17,852 bases of DNA from Bacillota bacterium (GCA_023458835.1 JAEWWY010000042.1:1-17852), one strand, 5' to 3'. Positions 7,481-14,430 are shown, counted from the first letter of the stretch. The notes: a model not told the origin generated them from the sequence alone. Program-made: numbers and translations.

Positions 7481-8202
7481 TCCTCAAGGATAAAACAGCG
7501 GTGATTACCGGCGCGGGGCAGGGGATAGGCCTGGCCATTGCGGAATGCTTTGCAAAAGAAGGCGCGCGCGTAGCGCTGATCGGCAGAACGCCAGGCAAGC
7601 TGGAGGAAGCCCGCGCGCGCATTGAAAAGGAAGGCGGCACAGCGTATGTCCATGCATGCGACCTGTGCGGGGAAGACGCGGTCAAGGCCATGATATCCTC
7701 CGTGCTCCAGGCATCCGGGGGTATAGATGTGCTTGTCAACAACGCCGGAATGTCCTTTGAACAGCCGCTGAGCGAAATGACCATGGATATGTTTGACGAA
7801 ATCATGCAGGTCAACCTGCGCAGCGCCGTGATGACATCCAAGTATGCTTTAAGCGCCCTTGGCCAAAGAAGAGGAAGCATCGTCAACATCGCCTCCTGCG
7901 CGGGCCTGAGGGGCCTTCCGGGAAGCTGCGCCTATTCCGCGGCCAAATCCGCCCTGATCACCTTTTCCCAGGCCTTGGGCGATGAGGTGCGAAGCCTTGG
8001 CATACGCGTGAATGTTTTGTGCCCGGGGCCTGTGGATACGGATATGTTCAAGAAATCAGCCGTACGTGATTTTATGCTGGCCAGCGGAAACGCGGTGATG
8101 GAACCGGAGGAGATCGCCCAGGCCGCGCTGTTCCTGGCGGGCCCGCAATCCGGGCGGATGAGCAGCCAGGTCATCGTTATGAGGGATAAAAACAGGTGGT
8201 GA
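7477..8202 (+). CDS. Short-chain dehydrogenase/reductase (classical SDR)
   Basis: This 241-residue NAD(P)-dependent oxidoreductase has the classical SDR motifs: dinucleotide-binding TGAGQGIG (11-18), NNAG (88-91), Asn113, Ser140 (NIAS), Tyr153 and Lys157 (YSAAK). The second strand ends in IGRT (Arg37) instead of an Asp, which favours NADP(H). The start overlaps the previous stop in an ATGA junction, so the two genes are translationally coupled. It probably oxidises or reduces a sugar, sugar acid or aldehyde intermediate of this operon. The C-terminus lacks the usual 'GG-x-DGG' ending and finishes VIVMRDKNRW. Family certain, substrate unknown. Confidence 0.92.
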   Translation: MILKDKTAVITGAGQGIGLAIAECFAKEGARVALIGRTPGKLEEARARIEKEGGTAYVHACDLCGEDAVKAMISSVLQASGGIDVLVNNAGMSFEQPLSEMTMDMFDEIMQVNLRSAVMTSKYALSALGQRRGSIVNIASCAGLRGLPGSCAYSAAKSALITFSQALGDEVRSLGIRVNVLCPGPVDTDMFKKSAVRDFMLASGNAVMEPEEIAQAALFLAGPQSGRMSSQVIVMRDKNRW

Positions 8203-8230
8203 TCCAACCTCAAGGAGGAGGGAAGCTCGT

Positions 8231-8671
8231 ATGGGACTTGTTAACAATCAAAAGGCCTATGACAAATATCTGATCTGGCAGGAGGGCTGCGGGAATATCG
8301 TGGTCAACGGCCATATCATCGGCTACACCTTTCAGGTGCGCATGCCCAATTTCAGGGGCAATTATCTTTCCTGCGTGGAACAGCTTGTTTTTACATTGGA
8401 CGGGAAGGAAATACCCGGGGAGAGCATAGAGGTGCTGCTGAACAGCAAGCGCTTCCGCATTGCCGATTTTCCCAGCCTGTTTATGGAGTATTGGGATGTG
8501 AACGATTGCGCCGTCATCGAGGTGATGAAGGAAGGCGGCCTTTCCGGCCGGCATGCCATTGGGGCGGCCATGAAGCTCAGGTATGGCTATTCGGCGTATT
8601 TTGGCGCATGCAAGGTGGTTACCTCCCAGTGCATGAAGACTTTTGAATTTTCCGGAAGGGAGAGCGCATGA
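8231..8671 (+). CDS. DUF6379 / C-glycoside deglycosidase beta-subunit-like protein
   Basis: This small 146-residue protein has no signal peptide and no membrane segment. I recognise the DUF6379 (C-glycoside deglycosidase beta subunit) pattern: NGHIIGYTFQVRMPNFRG near residues 23-40, then LSCVEQLVFTLDGKEIPGE, a 'W-DV-D-AVIEV' strand and a C-terminal YSAYFGACKVVTSQCMKTF sheet segment. In characterised systems this subunit (DgpB, CarB type) forms a complex with a TIM-barrel alpha subunit to cleave 3-oxo-C-glycosides. The very next gene encodes such a TIM barrel, one base away, which strongly supports complex formation. A strong AGGAGGAGGG precedes the ATG. The match is from memory of family patterns and not from a search, and close homologues may act on O-glycosides. 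Confidence 0.75.
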   Translation: MGLVNNQKAYDKYLIWQEGCGNIVVNGHIIGYTFQVRMPNFRGNYLSCVEQLVFTLDGKEIPGESIEVLLNSKRFRIADFPSLFMEYWDVNDCAVIEVMKEGGLSGRHAIGAAMKLRYGYSAYFGACKVVTSQCMKTFEFSGRESA

Positions 8672-8672
8672 A

Positions 8673-9653
8673 ATGAGCGCCGATATGAAGCTGGGCGTTT
8701 CGCTGTTTTCCTATTCCAGCGAATACTATCTGAAAAAGCTTACCCTGGACGATATCCTTTCAAAAGCAAAGGAGGCGGGGGCCCAGGGCATCGAAATCGT
8801 CGCCTCCCAGATGATCCCGGGTTTTCCCTATCCCACGAAGGCCTGGCTGCATGCGTTCCGGGACAAGTGCGAAAAGCTGAACCTGGAGCCCTTTTGCTAC
8901 AGCGCGCACCTGGACAGCGGCCTGCGCAGCGACCGCTGGCTTACGGATGATGAAAAAATCGCCTGCACCGTAAACGATCTGCGCAATGCCCTGGAGATGG
9001 GGGCTTCGGTTGTGCGCACCCAGCATTCCATCAGCCCGGCGCTCATGTACAGCATCGCCCCCTGGGCGGAGAAGTACCGCGTCAAGGTCGGCGTGGAGAT
9101 CCATCCGCCTCACAGGCTGGATACGCCGGTCTGGCTGGAGTTTGAGAAGGCCTTCCGGGAGATCGGTTCACCCTTTATGGGCATGGTGCTGGATACGGGC
9201 ATCTATCAGGAATACCCCTATGACGGCTGGATAGACGTGTACGCCCAGCATGGCGTGCCCCGGAAGACCATTGATTACCTTCTTGGGGAGCTTGCCGGCG
9301 GGACTCCCTTTGCAGCCGTGCAGGCGGTGCTCAAAGACCGGGATGCGGATGCGTATACACTGGAAATGGCCCATGAAATGTTCTCGCTGTACCGCCCCTA
9401 TGTGCGGGATGAGCTGGAAGCGCTGATGCCGCATGTGACCCATTTCCACACCAAATTCTATCACATGCAGGACGGCGGGGAAAAGACGATACCCTATCGG
9501 ACCATTCTTGATATCGCGGCCCGCGCCGGTTTTGACGGATACCTGATCAGCGAATACGAAGGGCACTACTGCTATGATTCCGGCGAGTACCCCTCGGCGG
9601 AGCAGATCAAGGCCCACATCGCCATGGAAAAAAAGATCCTTGGTATCGCTTAG
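8673..9653 (+). CDS. TIM-barrel sugar phosphate isomerase/epimerase-like protein, C-glycoside deglycosidase alpha-subunit-like
   Basis: This 326-residue cytoplasmic AP-endonuclease-2-type barrel has a metal site. Probable divalent-metal ligands are Glu142 (VEIH), Asp174 (MVLD), His257 (THFHTKFY) and Glu294 or Glu296 (ISEYEG). The opening MKLGVSLFSYSSEYYLKKL, the 'GAQGIEIVASQMIPGFP' strand and the H-x-H-x-K-F-Y / SEYEG signatures resemble the alpha subunits of C-glycoside deglycosidases (DgpC, CarC type). Those enzymes use Mn2+ and a general base to eliminate the aglycone from a 3-oxo-glycoside. I chose ATG 8673 (MSADMK), which starts one base after the beta-subunit stop and follows GGAAGGGAG at about 10 bases. 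Upstream extension to 8643 is possible but overlaps the previous gene. Physical coupling to the beta subunit and to a Gfo/Idh enzyme supports the role. Confidence 0.75.
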   Translation: MSADMKLGVSLFSYSSEYYLKKLTLDDILSKAKEAGAQGIEIVASQMIPGFPYPTKAWLHAFRDKCEKLNLEPFCYSAHLDSGLRSDRWLTDDEKIACTVNDLRNALEMGASVVRTQHSISPALMYSIAPWAEKYRVKVGVEIHPPHRLDTPVWLEFEKAFREIGSPFMGMVLDTGIYQEYPYDGWIDVYAQHGVPRKTIDYLLGELAGGTPFAAVQAVLKDRDADAYTLEMAHEMFSLYRPYVRDELEALMPHVTHFHTKFYHMQDGGEKTIPYRTILDIAARAGFDGYLISEYEGHYCYDSGEYPSAEQIKAHIAMEKKILGIA

Positions 9654-9672
9654 CATAGAAGGAGGAATGCAT

Positions 9673-10863
9673 ATGTCTGCCAAGAGGATCACCAGCCGCA
9701 ACCAAGCGGGGGATGACATCCTGAACCTATTCAAAAAGGATATGGAAGGCGCGCCTGCCATCGATACCTCCAAGCGGCTGCGCGTGGGCATCATCGGCAC
9801 CGGCTGGATTGCCGACGCCCATATCAAAAGCTATCTGAAGATGCCGGATGTGGATATCGTGGCGGGCGCCGACCTCATAGACGGCAAGGCGGAGGCGTTC
9901 TTTTTAAAGCATGGCGTGGAGGGCGTGAGGACGTACCGCAGCCATAAGGAAATGCTGGATAGGGAAGAGCTGGATGCCGTAAGCGTCTGCACCTATAATA
10001 CAACCCACGCTGAATGCACGGTTTATGCGCTTGACAAGGGTGTGCATGTGCTGCTGGAAAAGCCCATGTGCGTAACGCTTCAGGAGGCTGTTGAAATCTG
10101 CCGGGCCGAAAAAAGAAGCGGCAAGGTACTTTCCATCGGCTTTCAGCCCCGCTTTGATCCCAATATGCGCAAGATCAAGGAAATCGTAGAGTCCGGCGAG
10201 CTGGGCCAGGTGTATTATATCCAGACCGGCGGCGGGCGCCGCAGGGGCATCCCGGTCCCCTTTGGCACCAGCTTTATTGAAAAGGATACCGCGGGCATCG
10301 GCGCCGTGGGCGATATAGGCTGCTACTCCCTGGATATGGTGCTCAATGCCGTGGGATACCCCAAGCCCCTGACCGTATCCGGCTTCAAGGGCGCGTTCTT
10401 TGGCAACCGCCCGGAATATTACACAAAGCATCCCGAGTACGCCGGGAAATTCGGCGTGGATGATTTTGCCGCCGCTTTTGTAAGGCTTGCCGGCGGCATT
10501 ATCCTGGATTTCCGCATCGCCTGGGCCATGCATATGGATACGCCGGGCGATACGCTGATCCTTGGCACGAAAGCAGGCCTTCGGATTCCATCCACCGAGT
10601 GCTGGAACGGCACCGTAGGCGGCCCCATGAAGGTGTATATGCAGTTTGGCGGCATGGAGACCAGCATGGAGGTTCCCGTTATAGACAGCGAAGGCTTGGA
10701 TTTGTTCGACTGCAAGATCCGCTCCTTCCTGGATGCCGCCAAGAGCGGCGGGCCTGCGCCGGTTCCCAGCAGCCAGATCCTGTACAATCAGGCGATCATC
10801 GACGGCATCGTACGTTCCAACGAACTGGGCCGGGAAGTAGAGATCGAGATTCCCGAAATTTGA
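9673..10863 (+). CDS. Gfo/Idh/MocA-family oxidoreductase (candidate glycoside 3-dehydrogenase)
   Basis: This 396-residue NAD(P)-dependent sugar oxidoreductase has an N-terminal Rossmann fold with GTGWIA (42-47), the family's Glu-Lys-Pro motif (EKP, 129-131, with the catalytic lysine) and the substrate-site motif GDIGCYSLD (213-221), followed by the alpha/beta C-terminal domain. Next to alpha/beta deglycosidase subunits, an enzyme of this family (DgpA type) oxidises the sugar C3 hydroxyl to a ketone, acidifying C2-H for elimination. I infer the same role here. The N-terminus carries an extra stretch of about 35 residues before the Rossmann domain. GGAGG lies 7 bases before ATG 9673; the ATG at 9667 is too close to it. 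Confidence 0.85.
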   Translation: MSAKRITSRNQAGDDILNLFKKDMEGAPAIDTSKRLRVGIIGTGWIADAHIKSYLKMPDVDIVAGADLIDGKAEAFFLKHGVEGVRTYRSHKEMLDREELDAVSVCTYNTTHAECTVYALDKGVHVLLEKPMCVTLQEAVEICRAEKRSGKVLSIGFQPRFDPNMRKIKEIVESGELGQVYYIQTGGGRRRGIPVPFGTSFIEKDTAGIGAVGDIGCYSLDMVLNAVGYPKPLTVSGFKGAFFGNRPEYYTKHPEYAGKFGVDDFAAAFVRLAGGIILDFRIAWAMHMDTPGDTLILGTKAGLRIPSTECWNGTVGGPMKVYMQFGGMETSMEVPVIDSEGLDLFDCKIRSFLDAAKSGGPAPVPSSQILYNQAIIDGIVRSNELGREVEIEIPEI

Positions 10864-10874
10864 AAGCGCAATAC

Positions 10875-10921
10875 CGCAAGGCGTACCGCGTCCCGCAAGC
10901 GGGAGTACGGTGCGCCTTGCG
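10875..10921 (+). promoter_or_regulatory. Long intra-operon stem-loop before the EamA gene
   Basis: An almost continuous stem of about 20 bp runs from CGCAAGGCG (10875-10883) to CGCCTTGCG (10913-10921), with an inner CCCGC/GCGGG stem and a small loop. There are a few mismatches and one bulge. No T-run follows, so it is more likely an mRNA-stability or partial-attenuation element separating the catabolic genes from the exporter gene than a true terminator. Confidence 0.6.
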
Positions 10922-10943
10922 CGTGTACAGGGAGGATACGCGC

Positions 10944-11825
10944 ATGAAAAAAAGCGGAATCGGGTATGTTTTGCTTACGGCACTTGCCTTTGCCACGCTG
11001 GAGCCGGTGAGCAAGCTGCTTGCGGGCCAGGCCAATGCCCTGGCGCTGACCATGATACGGTTTTTTATCAGCAGCTTGATTTTGATCCCCTTTGCTCTCG
11101 CCTCCATCCGCAGGAACCGTTACCGCCTCAGCCGCCGGGACTTGGCCGGGTTTGCCGTTCAAGGTGTTTTATGCGTCTGCGTAAGCATGGTCTTTTTGCA
11201 GATGGCGGTATTTCAAGCTGATTCCCCAGCCGTTATCGCGGTGATTTTTTCCACGAATTCGGTCATTACAGTGGTCTTTGCCGCGCTGATTTTGAAGGAA
11301 AGAATCACACCCATGAAGCTTGGGGCCCTGGCGTTATGCCTTGCCGGCGTATCCTTAAGCGGCAATGCCGGCGGCGGAGAGAATGCCGCCGCCATTCTGC
11401 TGGCCCTTTTGTCGGCGGTGGCGATGCGCCTTTTCACCGTTCTTGGCAAGAAGCTTATGAGAGGGCTCACGCCGGAGGTCCAAACAGGATTCTCCTTCCT
11501 GCTTGGCAGCGTGAGCCTGGGCGCCGTTTTGATGCTGGCCGGGGTGGACCTTTTCCGGGGCATGGCAGGCGGCAATGCATGGATCGTGCTGTACCTGGGC
11601 GTTGTGGTGACGGGCATAGGCTATTGGAGCTATTTCAAGGCCATAGAGAGGGCCGGTACCTTTATGGCATCCTTTGTGTTCTTCATCAAGCCCATCCTGG
11701 CGCCCTTGGCTTCCCTTGCCGTGCTGGGCACGGCATCCGCCGACGCGATGTTTTATGTATCCATCCTGCTGGTGGCCGCCGGCAGCGCGCTGATGCTCAT
11801 TGAGCGGAAACGGGCGGCGCAATGA
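10944..11825 (+). CDS. EamA/DMT-superfamily membrane transporter
   Basis: This 293-residue integral membrane protein has about ten hydrophobic segments in two repeats, as in the EamA drug/metabolite transporter family. The first repeat starts at GIGYVLLTALAFATLEPVSK (with the family's N-terminal 'a..w.'-type helix) and contains FSTNSVITVVFAALILKERI. The second contains ENAAAILLALLSAVAMRLFT and SFVFFIKPILAPLASL. Family members mostly export metabolites or aglycones, though some import. GGGAGGA lies 8 bases before ATG 10944. As the last gene before the operon's terminator and after a long hairpin, it may remove a waste product such as the released aglycone. That role is inference. Confidence 0.88.
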   Translation: MKKSGIGYVLLTALAFATLEPVSKLLAGQANALALTMIRFFISSLILIPFALASIRRNRYRLSRRDLAGFAVQGVLCVCVSMVFLQMAVFQADSPAVIAVIFSTNSVITVVFAALILKERITPMKLGALALCLAGVSLSGNAGGGENAAAILLALLSAVAMRLFTVLGKKLMRGLTPEVQTGFSFLLGSVSLGAVLMLAGVDLFRGMAGGNAWIVLYLGVVVTGIGYWSYFKAIERAGTFMASFVFFIKPILAPLASLAVLGTASADAMFYVSILLVAAGSALMLIERKRAAQ

Positions 11826-11844
11826 CAGGGATACAGGCGCACAC

Positions 11845-11882
11845 AGGGAGCCGCCCCGTTCTGAGGCTGTTCCCTTTTTCTT
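11845..11882 (+). terminator. Intrinsic terminator of the catabolic operon
   Basis: A stem between AGGGAGCC (11845-11852) and GGCTGTTCCCT (11865-11875), with a two-base bulge, is followed by TTTTTCTTTC. The T-run is on the + strand, 20 bases after the EamA stop, which fits the end of the ten-gene operon. Confidence 0.65.
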
Positions 11883-11898
11883 TCGCCGGCCGCGCCCT

Positions 11899-12666
11899 TC
11901 AGCCCCTGTTCATCAGGTCGTACATCATGATCCCCGCCGCCACCGCGGCGTTTAGCGATTCGGCACCGCCCCGCATGGGCAGCGCCAGCCGGTGGGTGCA
12001 TAGGGCGCTGACCTCCCGGGATACGCCGTCTCCCTCGCTGCCGATCACAAGGCACAGGCGGTTTTTTACGCCTGCCCTTTCGTAAAAGGGGGCACCGTTC
12101 AGCTCCCCGGAAAGAAGGCTGTAGCCTGCATGCTGAAGCTCCTCCAATGCCCCCGGAAGGGAAGGCGCCACCAGGGCCTTCAGCCGGAAGATGCTGCCCA
12201 TGGTGGCCCTCAGGCATTTGGGGGAATAAAGATCGGCGCATTCTTGAGACAGCAGCGCGCCGGAAAAGCCGGCGGCGTCCGCCGTGCGTAAAATGGTGCC
12301 CACGTTGCCGGGGTCCTGCACGCCGTCCAGCGCCACAATGCGCGGGCCCAGGGCGCAAAGCTCAGGCGCGCCGGGCAGCCGCACAAGCGCCGCCACGCCC
12401 TGGGGCGTTTTGGTGTCGCAGGCAGCCGACAGGATATGCGCCGACACGGCGTATATCTGGCAGGCCGCGGAATCCGCCAAAACCTGGTATTCGGGCAGCC
12501 TGTCCATATGGATGAGCAGCTCCTGGACAAGGCCCGCTTGCAGGGCCTCCCCTACCATTTTGGCCCCTTCCACGATGTACAGGCCGGCCTCCTGCCGGGC
12601 GGACCTTGTTTTCAGGCCGCGCCAGAAGGCTGCCTTTGGGTTTTGCATGCTGGTAATGGTCTGCAC
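11899..12666 (-). CDS. TrmH/SpoU-family RNA 2'-O-methyltransferase
   Basis: This 255-residue SAM-dependent RNA methyltransferase has the SPOUT knot fold. It carries the three SpoU motifs: DPGNVGTILRTADAAG (118-133, with Asn121 and Arg127), LVIGSEGDGVS (206-216, Glu211) and LPMRGGAESLNAAVAAGI (229-246, Ser237-Leu238-Asn239). The N-terminal 100 residues look like the small L30e-like substrate-binding domain found in rRNA-type members such as RlmB or TsnR. The exact tRNA or rRNA target cannot be told. The GTG start at 12666 is preferred because TAAGGAG, overlapping the upstream gene's stop, lies 6 bases before it; ATG 12648 is too far away. It is co-transcribed with the FucU-like gene and appears to be a housekeeping gene unrelated to the sugar locus. 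Confidence 0.93.
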   Translation of the reverse strand: MQTITSMQNPKAAFWRGLKTRSARQEAGLYIVEGAKMVGEALQAGLVQELLIHMDRLPEYQVLADSAACQIYAVSAHILSAACDTKTPQGVAALVRLPGAPELCALGPRIVALDGVQDPGNVGTILRTADAAGFSGALLSQECADLYSPKCLRATMGSIFRLKALVAPSLPGALEELQHAGYSLLSGELNGAPFYERAGVKNRLCLVIGSEGDGVSREVSALCTHRLALPMRGGAESLNAAVAAGIMMYDLMNRG

Positions 12667-12676
12667 ACTGCTCTCC

Positions 12677-13108
12677 TTATTTTCCGATGACGCCTTTTTT
12701 CAGTATAACGTTGGCATACAGCGCGCCTTCCCCTGTTTGAATGGTGGCGAACGCCTTTTGGCTGCGCGCATAGAAAGCGAAGCGCTCTTCAAAGCCTATG
12801 CGGGTGCCGGGCTGATGCTTTTGCACGATGGCGCGGAATTCCGCCCAGATGGGAGGATCGCCGGACATGGAACCGGGCACCGTCTGCATCAGCGTTACGG
12901 GCGCTTCCACAAACGTGTCCAGGGGGAAAAGCTGCAAAATGCCATTCAAAAGGGCCGGAACAGGGTGGCCGTCGCAGCGTATGCAGCGTTTGCCCATGCT
13001 GGCGGCGGGAAAGTTGCCGTCGCCGATCACGATCTCATCGCCATGGCCCATTTCGGCCAGCACTTTTAACAATTCGGGAGAAATGATGGGAGAAATACCT
13101 TTGAGCAT
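12677..13108 (-). CDS. FucU/RbsD-family sugar mutarotase
   Basis: This 143-residue cytoplasmic protein is very close in pattern to L-fucose mutarotase FucU. It starts MLKGISPIISPELLKVLAEM, has the catalytic-type His22 (MGHGDE), Asp30 and the C-terminal RFAFYARSQKAFATIQTGE (109-127, Tyr113), and ends in ILKKGVIGK. The family interconverts sugar anomers and acts as a ring of subunits. A variation is visible: the usual second histidine region after 'DAHFPAH' reads DGNFPAAS. GAGGAG lies 7 bases before the ATG at 13108; the frame is open further upstream but without a better start. It is not next to a fucose operon, so the sugar is uncertain. It faces the catabolic operon convergently and might serve it. 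Confidence 0.85.
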   Translation of the reverse strand: MLKGISPIISPELLKVLAEMGHGDEIVIGDGNFPAASMGKRCIRCDGHPVPALLNGILQLFPLDTFVEAPVTLMQTVPGSMSGDPPIWAEFRAIVQKHQPGTRIGFEERFAFYARSQKAFATIQTGEGALYANVILKKGVIGK

Positions 13109-13153
13109 GATGAGGCTCCTCTCTTTTAGGGCTGCCGCCGCCCGTTTATGTGT

Positions 13154-13162
13154 AGTATAGCA
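13154..13162 (-). promoter_or_regulatory. Extended -10 promoter element of the FucU-SpoU pair
   Basis: On the - strand, TGC-TATACT forms an extended -10 box about 46 bases upstream of the mutarotase start. No good -35 is visible at the right distance, which is acceptable for extended -10 promoters. Confidence is low. Confidence 0.35.
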
Positions 13163-13305
13163 AAGGCGGCTGGAAAATGAAAGCATTATACCGGCGATAC
13201 GGGCGGGGCGAATATTTTGTCTTCCGCAAGGAAGGAGAATACAATGGCGGCTCTGAACAGATATAGTATCAGTACCTGATTATGGCTTGAAAGGAAGAAC
13301 AGCTT

Positions 13306-14157
13306 ATGTCCGTGCATCCGTTTCCCCGCACCCTGGTGGGAGGCGTCTCCCTGCCGCGCATGCTCATCGGCAGCAACTGGATACTGGGCTACAGCCATAC
13401 CAGCGCCGCCGCCGATACGCAGATCAAAAACCGCTTTGACACAAAGGAAGCCGTGGCAAAGCTTCTGGAAGCTTATTTGGCATACGGCATCGACGCCCTG
13501 ATGTGCCCCCTTGCCGGCAGCGATGTCCTTATAGACGGCATCCGCCTGGCCCAGGAGCATACCGGGAAAAAGATAATCATCATCGATACGCCCATCCTGA
13601 ATGTGGATGACAATCAGTTGGCAAGGGAGGAAGCGAGGCAGACCATTGAAACATCCAAAAAGCTGGGCGCCACCTTCTGTCTGCCCCATCACTATTGCGC
13701 CGAACAGTTGGTGAACAAGAATAGGCAAACCATGGACCGGCTGCCGGATTATCTTGCCATGATCAGGGAGGCGGGCATGATTCCGGGTCTTTCCGCCCAC
13801 ATGCCGGAGCTGATCGTGTATTCGGATCTGAATGGGTATGACGTGGAAACATACATTCAAATATACAATTGCGCCGGTTTTTTGATGCAGGTGGAAATTG
13901 AGTATATCCACAAGGTGATCTGGAACGCGAAGAAGCCTGTGATGACCATCAAAGCCATGGCGGCGGGCCGGGTATCGCCCTTTGTGGGGCTGACCTTCTC
14001 CTATGCCACGCTGCGCCCCTATGATATGGTGACGGTAGGCTGCCATACCAGGGAGGAGGTTTTGGAGGATGTGGAGATCGCCCTGGCGGCGATAGAGCGC
14101 AGGCCGCCGGATCTGGAGGGAAGAAGCAGCCCGAAGAAAAGCGAGATCATGGTCTGA
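13306..14157 (+). CDS. Conserved-looking protein of unknown function, possibly a TIM-barrel / aldo-keto-reductase-like fold
   Basis: This 283-residue protein has no signal peptide and no membrane segment. I cannot assign a function. Features seen: an opening FPRTLVGGVSLPRMLIGSNW that recalls the first strand of aldo/keto reductases; 'GIDALMCP' (61-68), 'KKIIIIDTPIL' (88-98) and 'GLSAHMPE' (161-168), which look like successive barrel strands; and KKPVMTIKAMAAGRVSPF (209-226), similar to the late-barrel strand of that superfamily. The canonical Asp-Tyr-Lys-His tetrad is not recognisable, so it may bind rather than reduce. CLPHHYC (125-131) has two histidines flanked by cysteines and could be a metal site. 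A ribosome site AAAGGA lies about 10 bases before the ATG. It is divergent from the FucU gene and upstream of the ilv promoter, with no clear terminator between. Confidence 0.75.
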   Translation: MSVHPFPRTLVGGVSLPRMLIGSNWILGYSHTSAAADTQIKNRFDTKEAVAKLLEAYLAYGIDALMCPLAGSDVLIDGIRLAQEHTGKKIIIIDTPILNVDDNQLAREEARQTIETSKKLGATFCLPHHYCAEQLVNKNRQTMDRLPDYLAMIREAGMIPGLSAHMPELIVYSDLNGYDVETYIQIYNCAGFLMQVEIEYIHKVIWNAKKPVMTIKAMAAGRVSPFVGLTFSYATLRPYDMVTVGCHTREEVLEDVEIALAAIERRPPDLEGRSSPKKSEIMV

Positions 14158-14191
14158 AGCGGACAAATACAATAGAAATACATTCTTTGAC

Positions 14192-14218
14192 TTGACAAAG
14201 CCGCCGCTCTGTGATAAT
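14192..14218 (+). promoter_or_regulatory. Promoter of the ilv operon
   Basis: A perfect -35 TTGACA (14192-14197) is followed by GATAAT (14213-14218, 15-base spacer); the overlapping TAATTT (14215-14220) would give 17 bases. It lies about 30 bases upstream of the leader-peptide start, so the transcript would carry a short untranslated lead and then the attenuator. Confidence 0.65.
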
Positions 14219-14249
14219 TTTATAAAAACTTTTCCAACAGGAGACGCTT

Positions 14250-14372
14250 ATGAACCATCTGTCCCTGGGCCTTACCATCCTTGTACTCGTTGTCGTCCTT
14301 GTACGAATTAACGTACTGGTCGCCAGCGGGCTTTTGTGTATGCGCAGGGATGGGAAGATGGCGGAGGCATAA
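14250..14372 (+). CDS. Branched-chain amino-acid leader peptide (attenuator), 40 codons
   Basis: ATG 14250 is preceded by CAGGAG with 6-base spacing, and the frame ends at TAA 14370-14372. Of the first 29 residues, 18 are branched-chain: Leu at 4, 6, 8, 11, 13, 17, 23, 28 and 29; Val at 12, 14, 15, 16, 18, 22 and 24; Ile at 10 and 20. The densest run is TILVLVVVLVRINVLV (9-24). It lies just upstream of a strong terminator hairpin and then ilvB. This is the classical arrangement of ilv leader peptides, where ribosome stalling at Leu, Val or Ile codons under starvation lets an antiterminator form. The peptide itself probably has no other function. Its small size makes it easy for gene callers to miss. 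Confidence 0.85.
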   Translation: MNHLSLGLTILVLVVVLVRINVLVASGLLCMRRDGKMAEA

Positions 14373-14393
14373 ACGCACAAGGATATGCTTACA

Positions 14394-14430
14394 CCCCCTG
14401 AACCGTGTATACGCGGTTCAGGGGGTTTTT
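14394..14430 (+). terminator. Attenuator terminator upstream of ilvB
   Basis: A perfect 12-bp stem (14394-14405 with 14414-14425, arm CCCCCTGAACCG) has an 8-base loop and is followed at once by TTTTT. It lies 22 bases after the leader-peptide stop and 22 bases before ilvB. Upstream, CAGGGA (14345-14350) can pair either with TCCCTG (14262-14267) inside the leader gene or with CCCTG (14396-14400) in the terminator's left arm. That offers candidate pause and antiterminator structures, though the second pairing is short. Confidence 0.88.

Noticed and set aside
13186..14172. 328-residue antisense frame opposite the unknown 283-residue gene
   Set aside because: I considered it because the sense protein is unassigned, but the antisense product is His/Gly-rich and low in motif content, lacks a ribosome site and would overlap the FucU promoter region. 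The sense frame has barrel-like strands.
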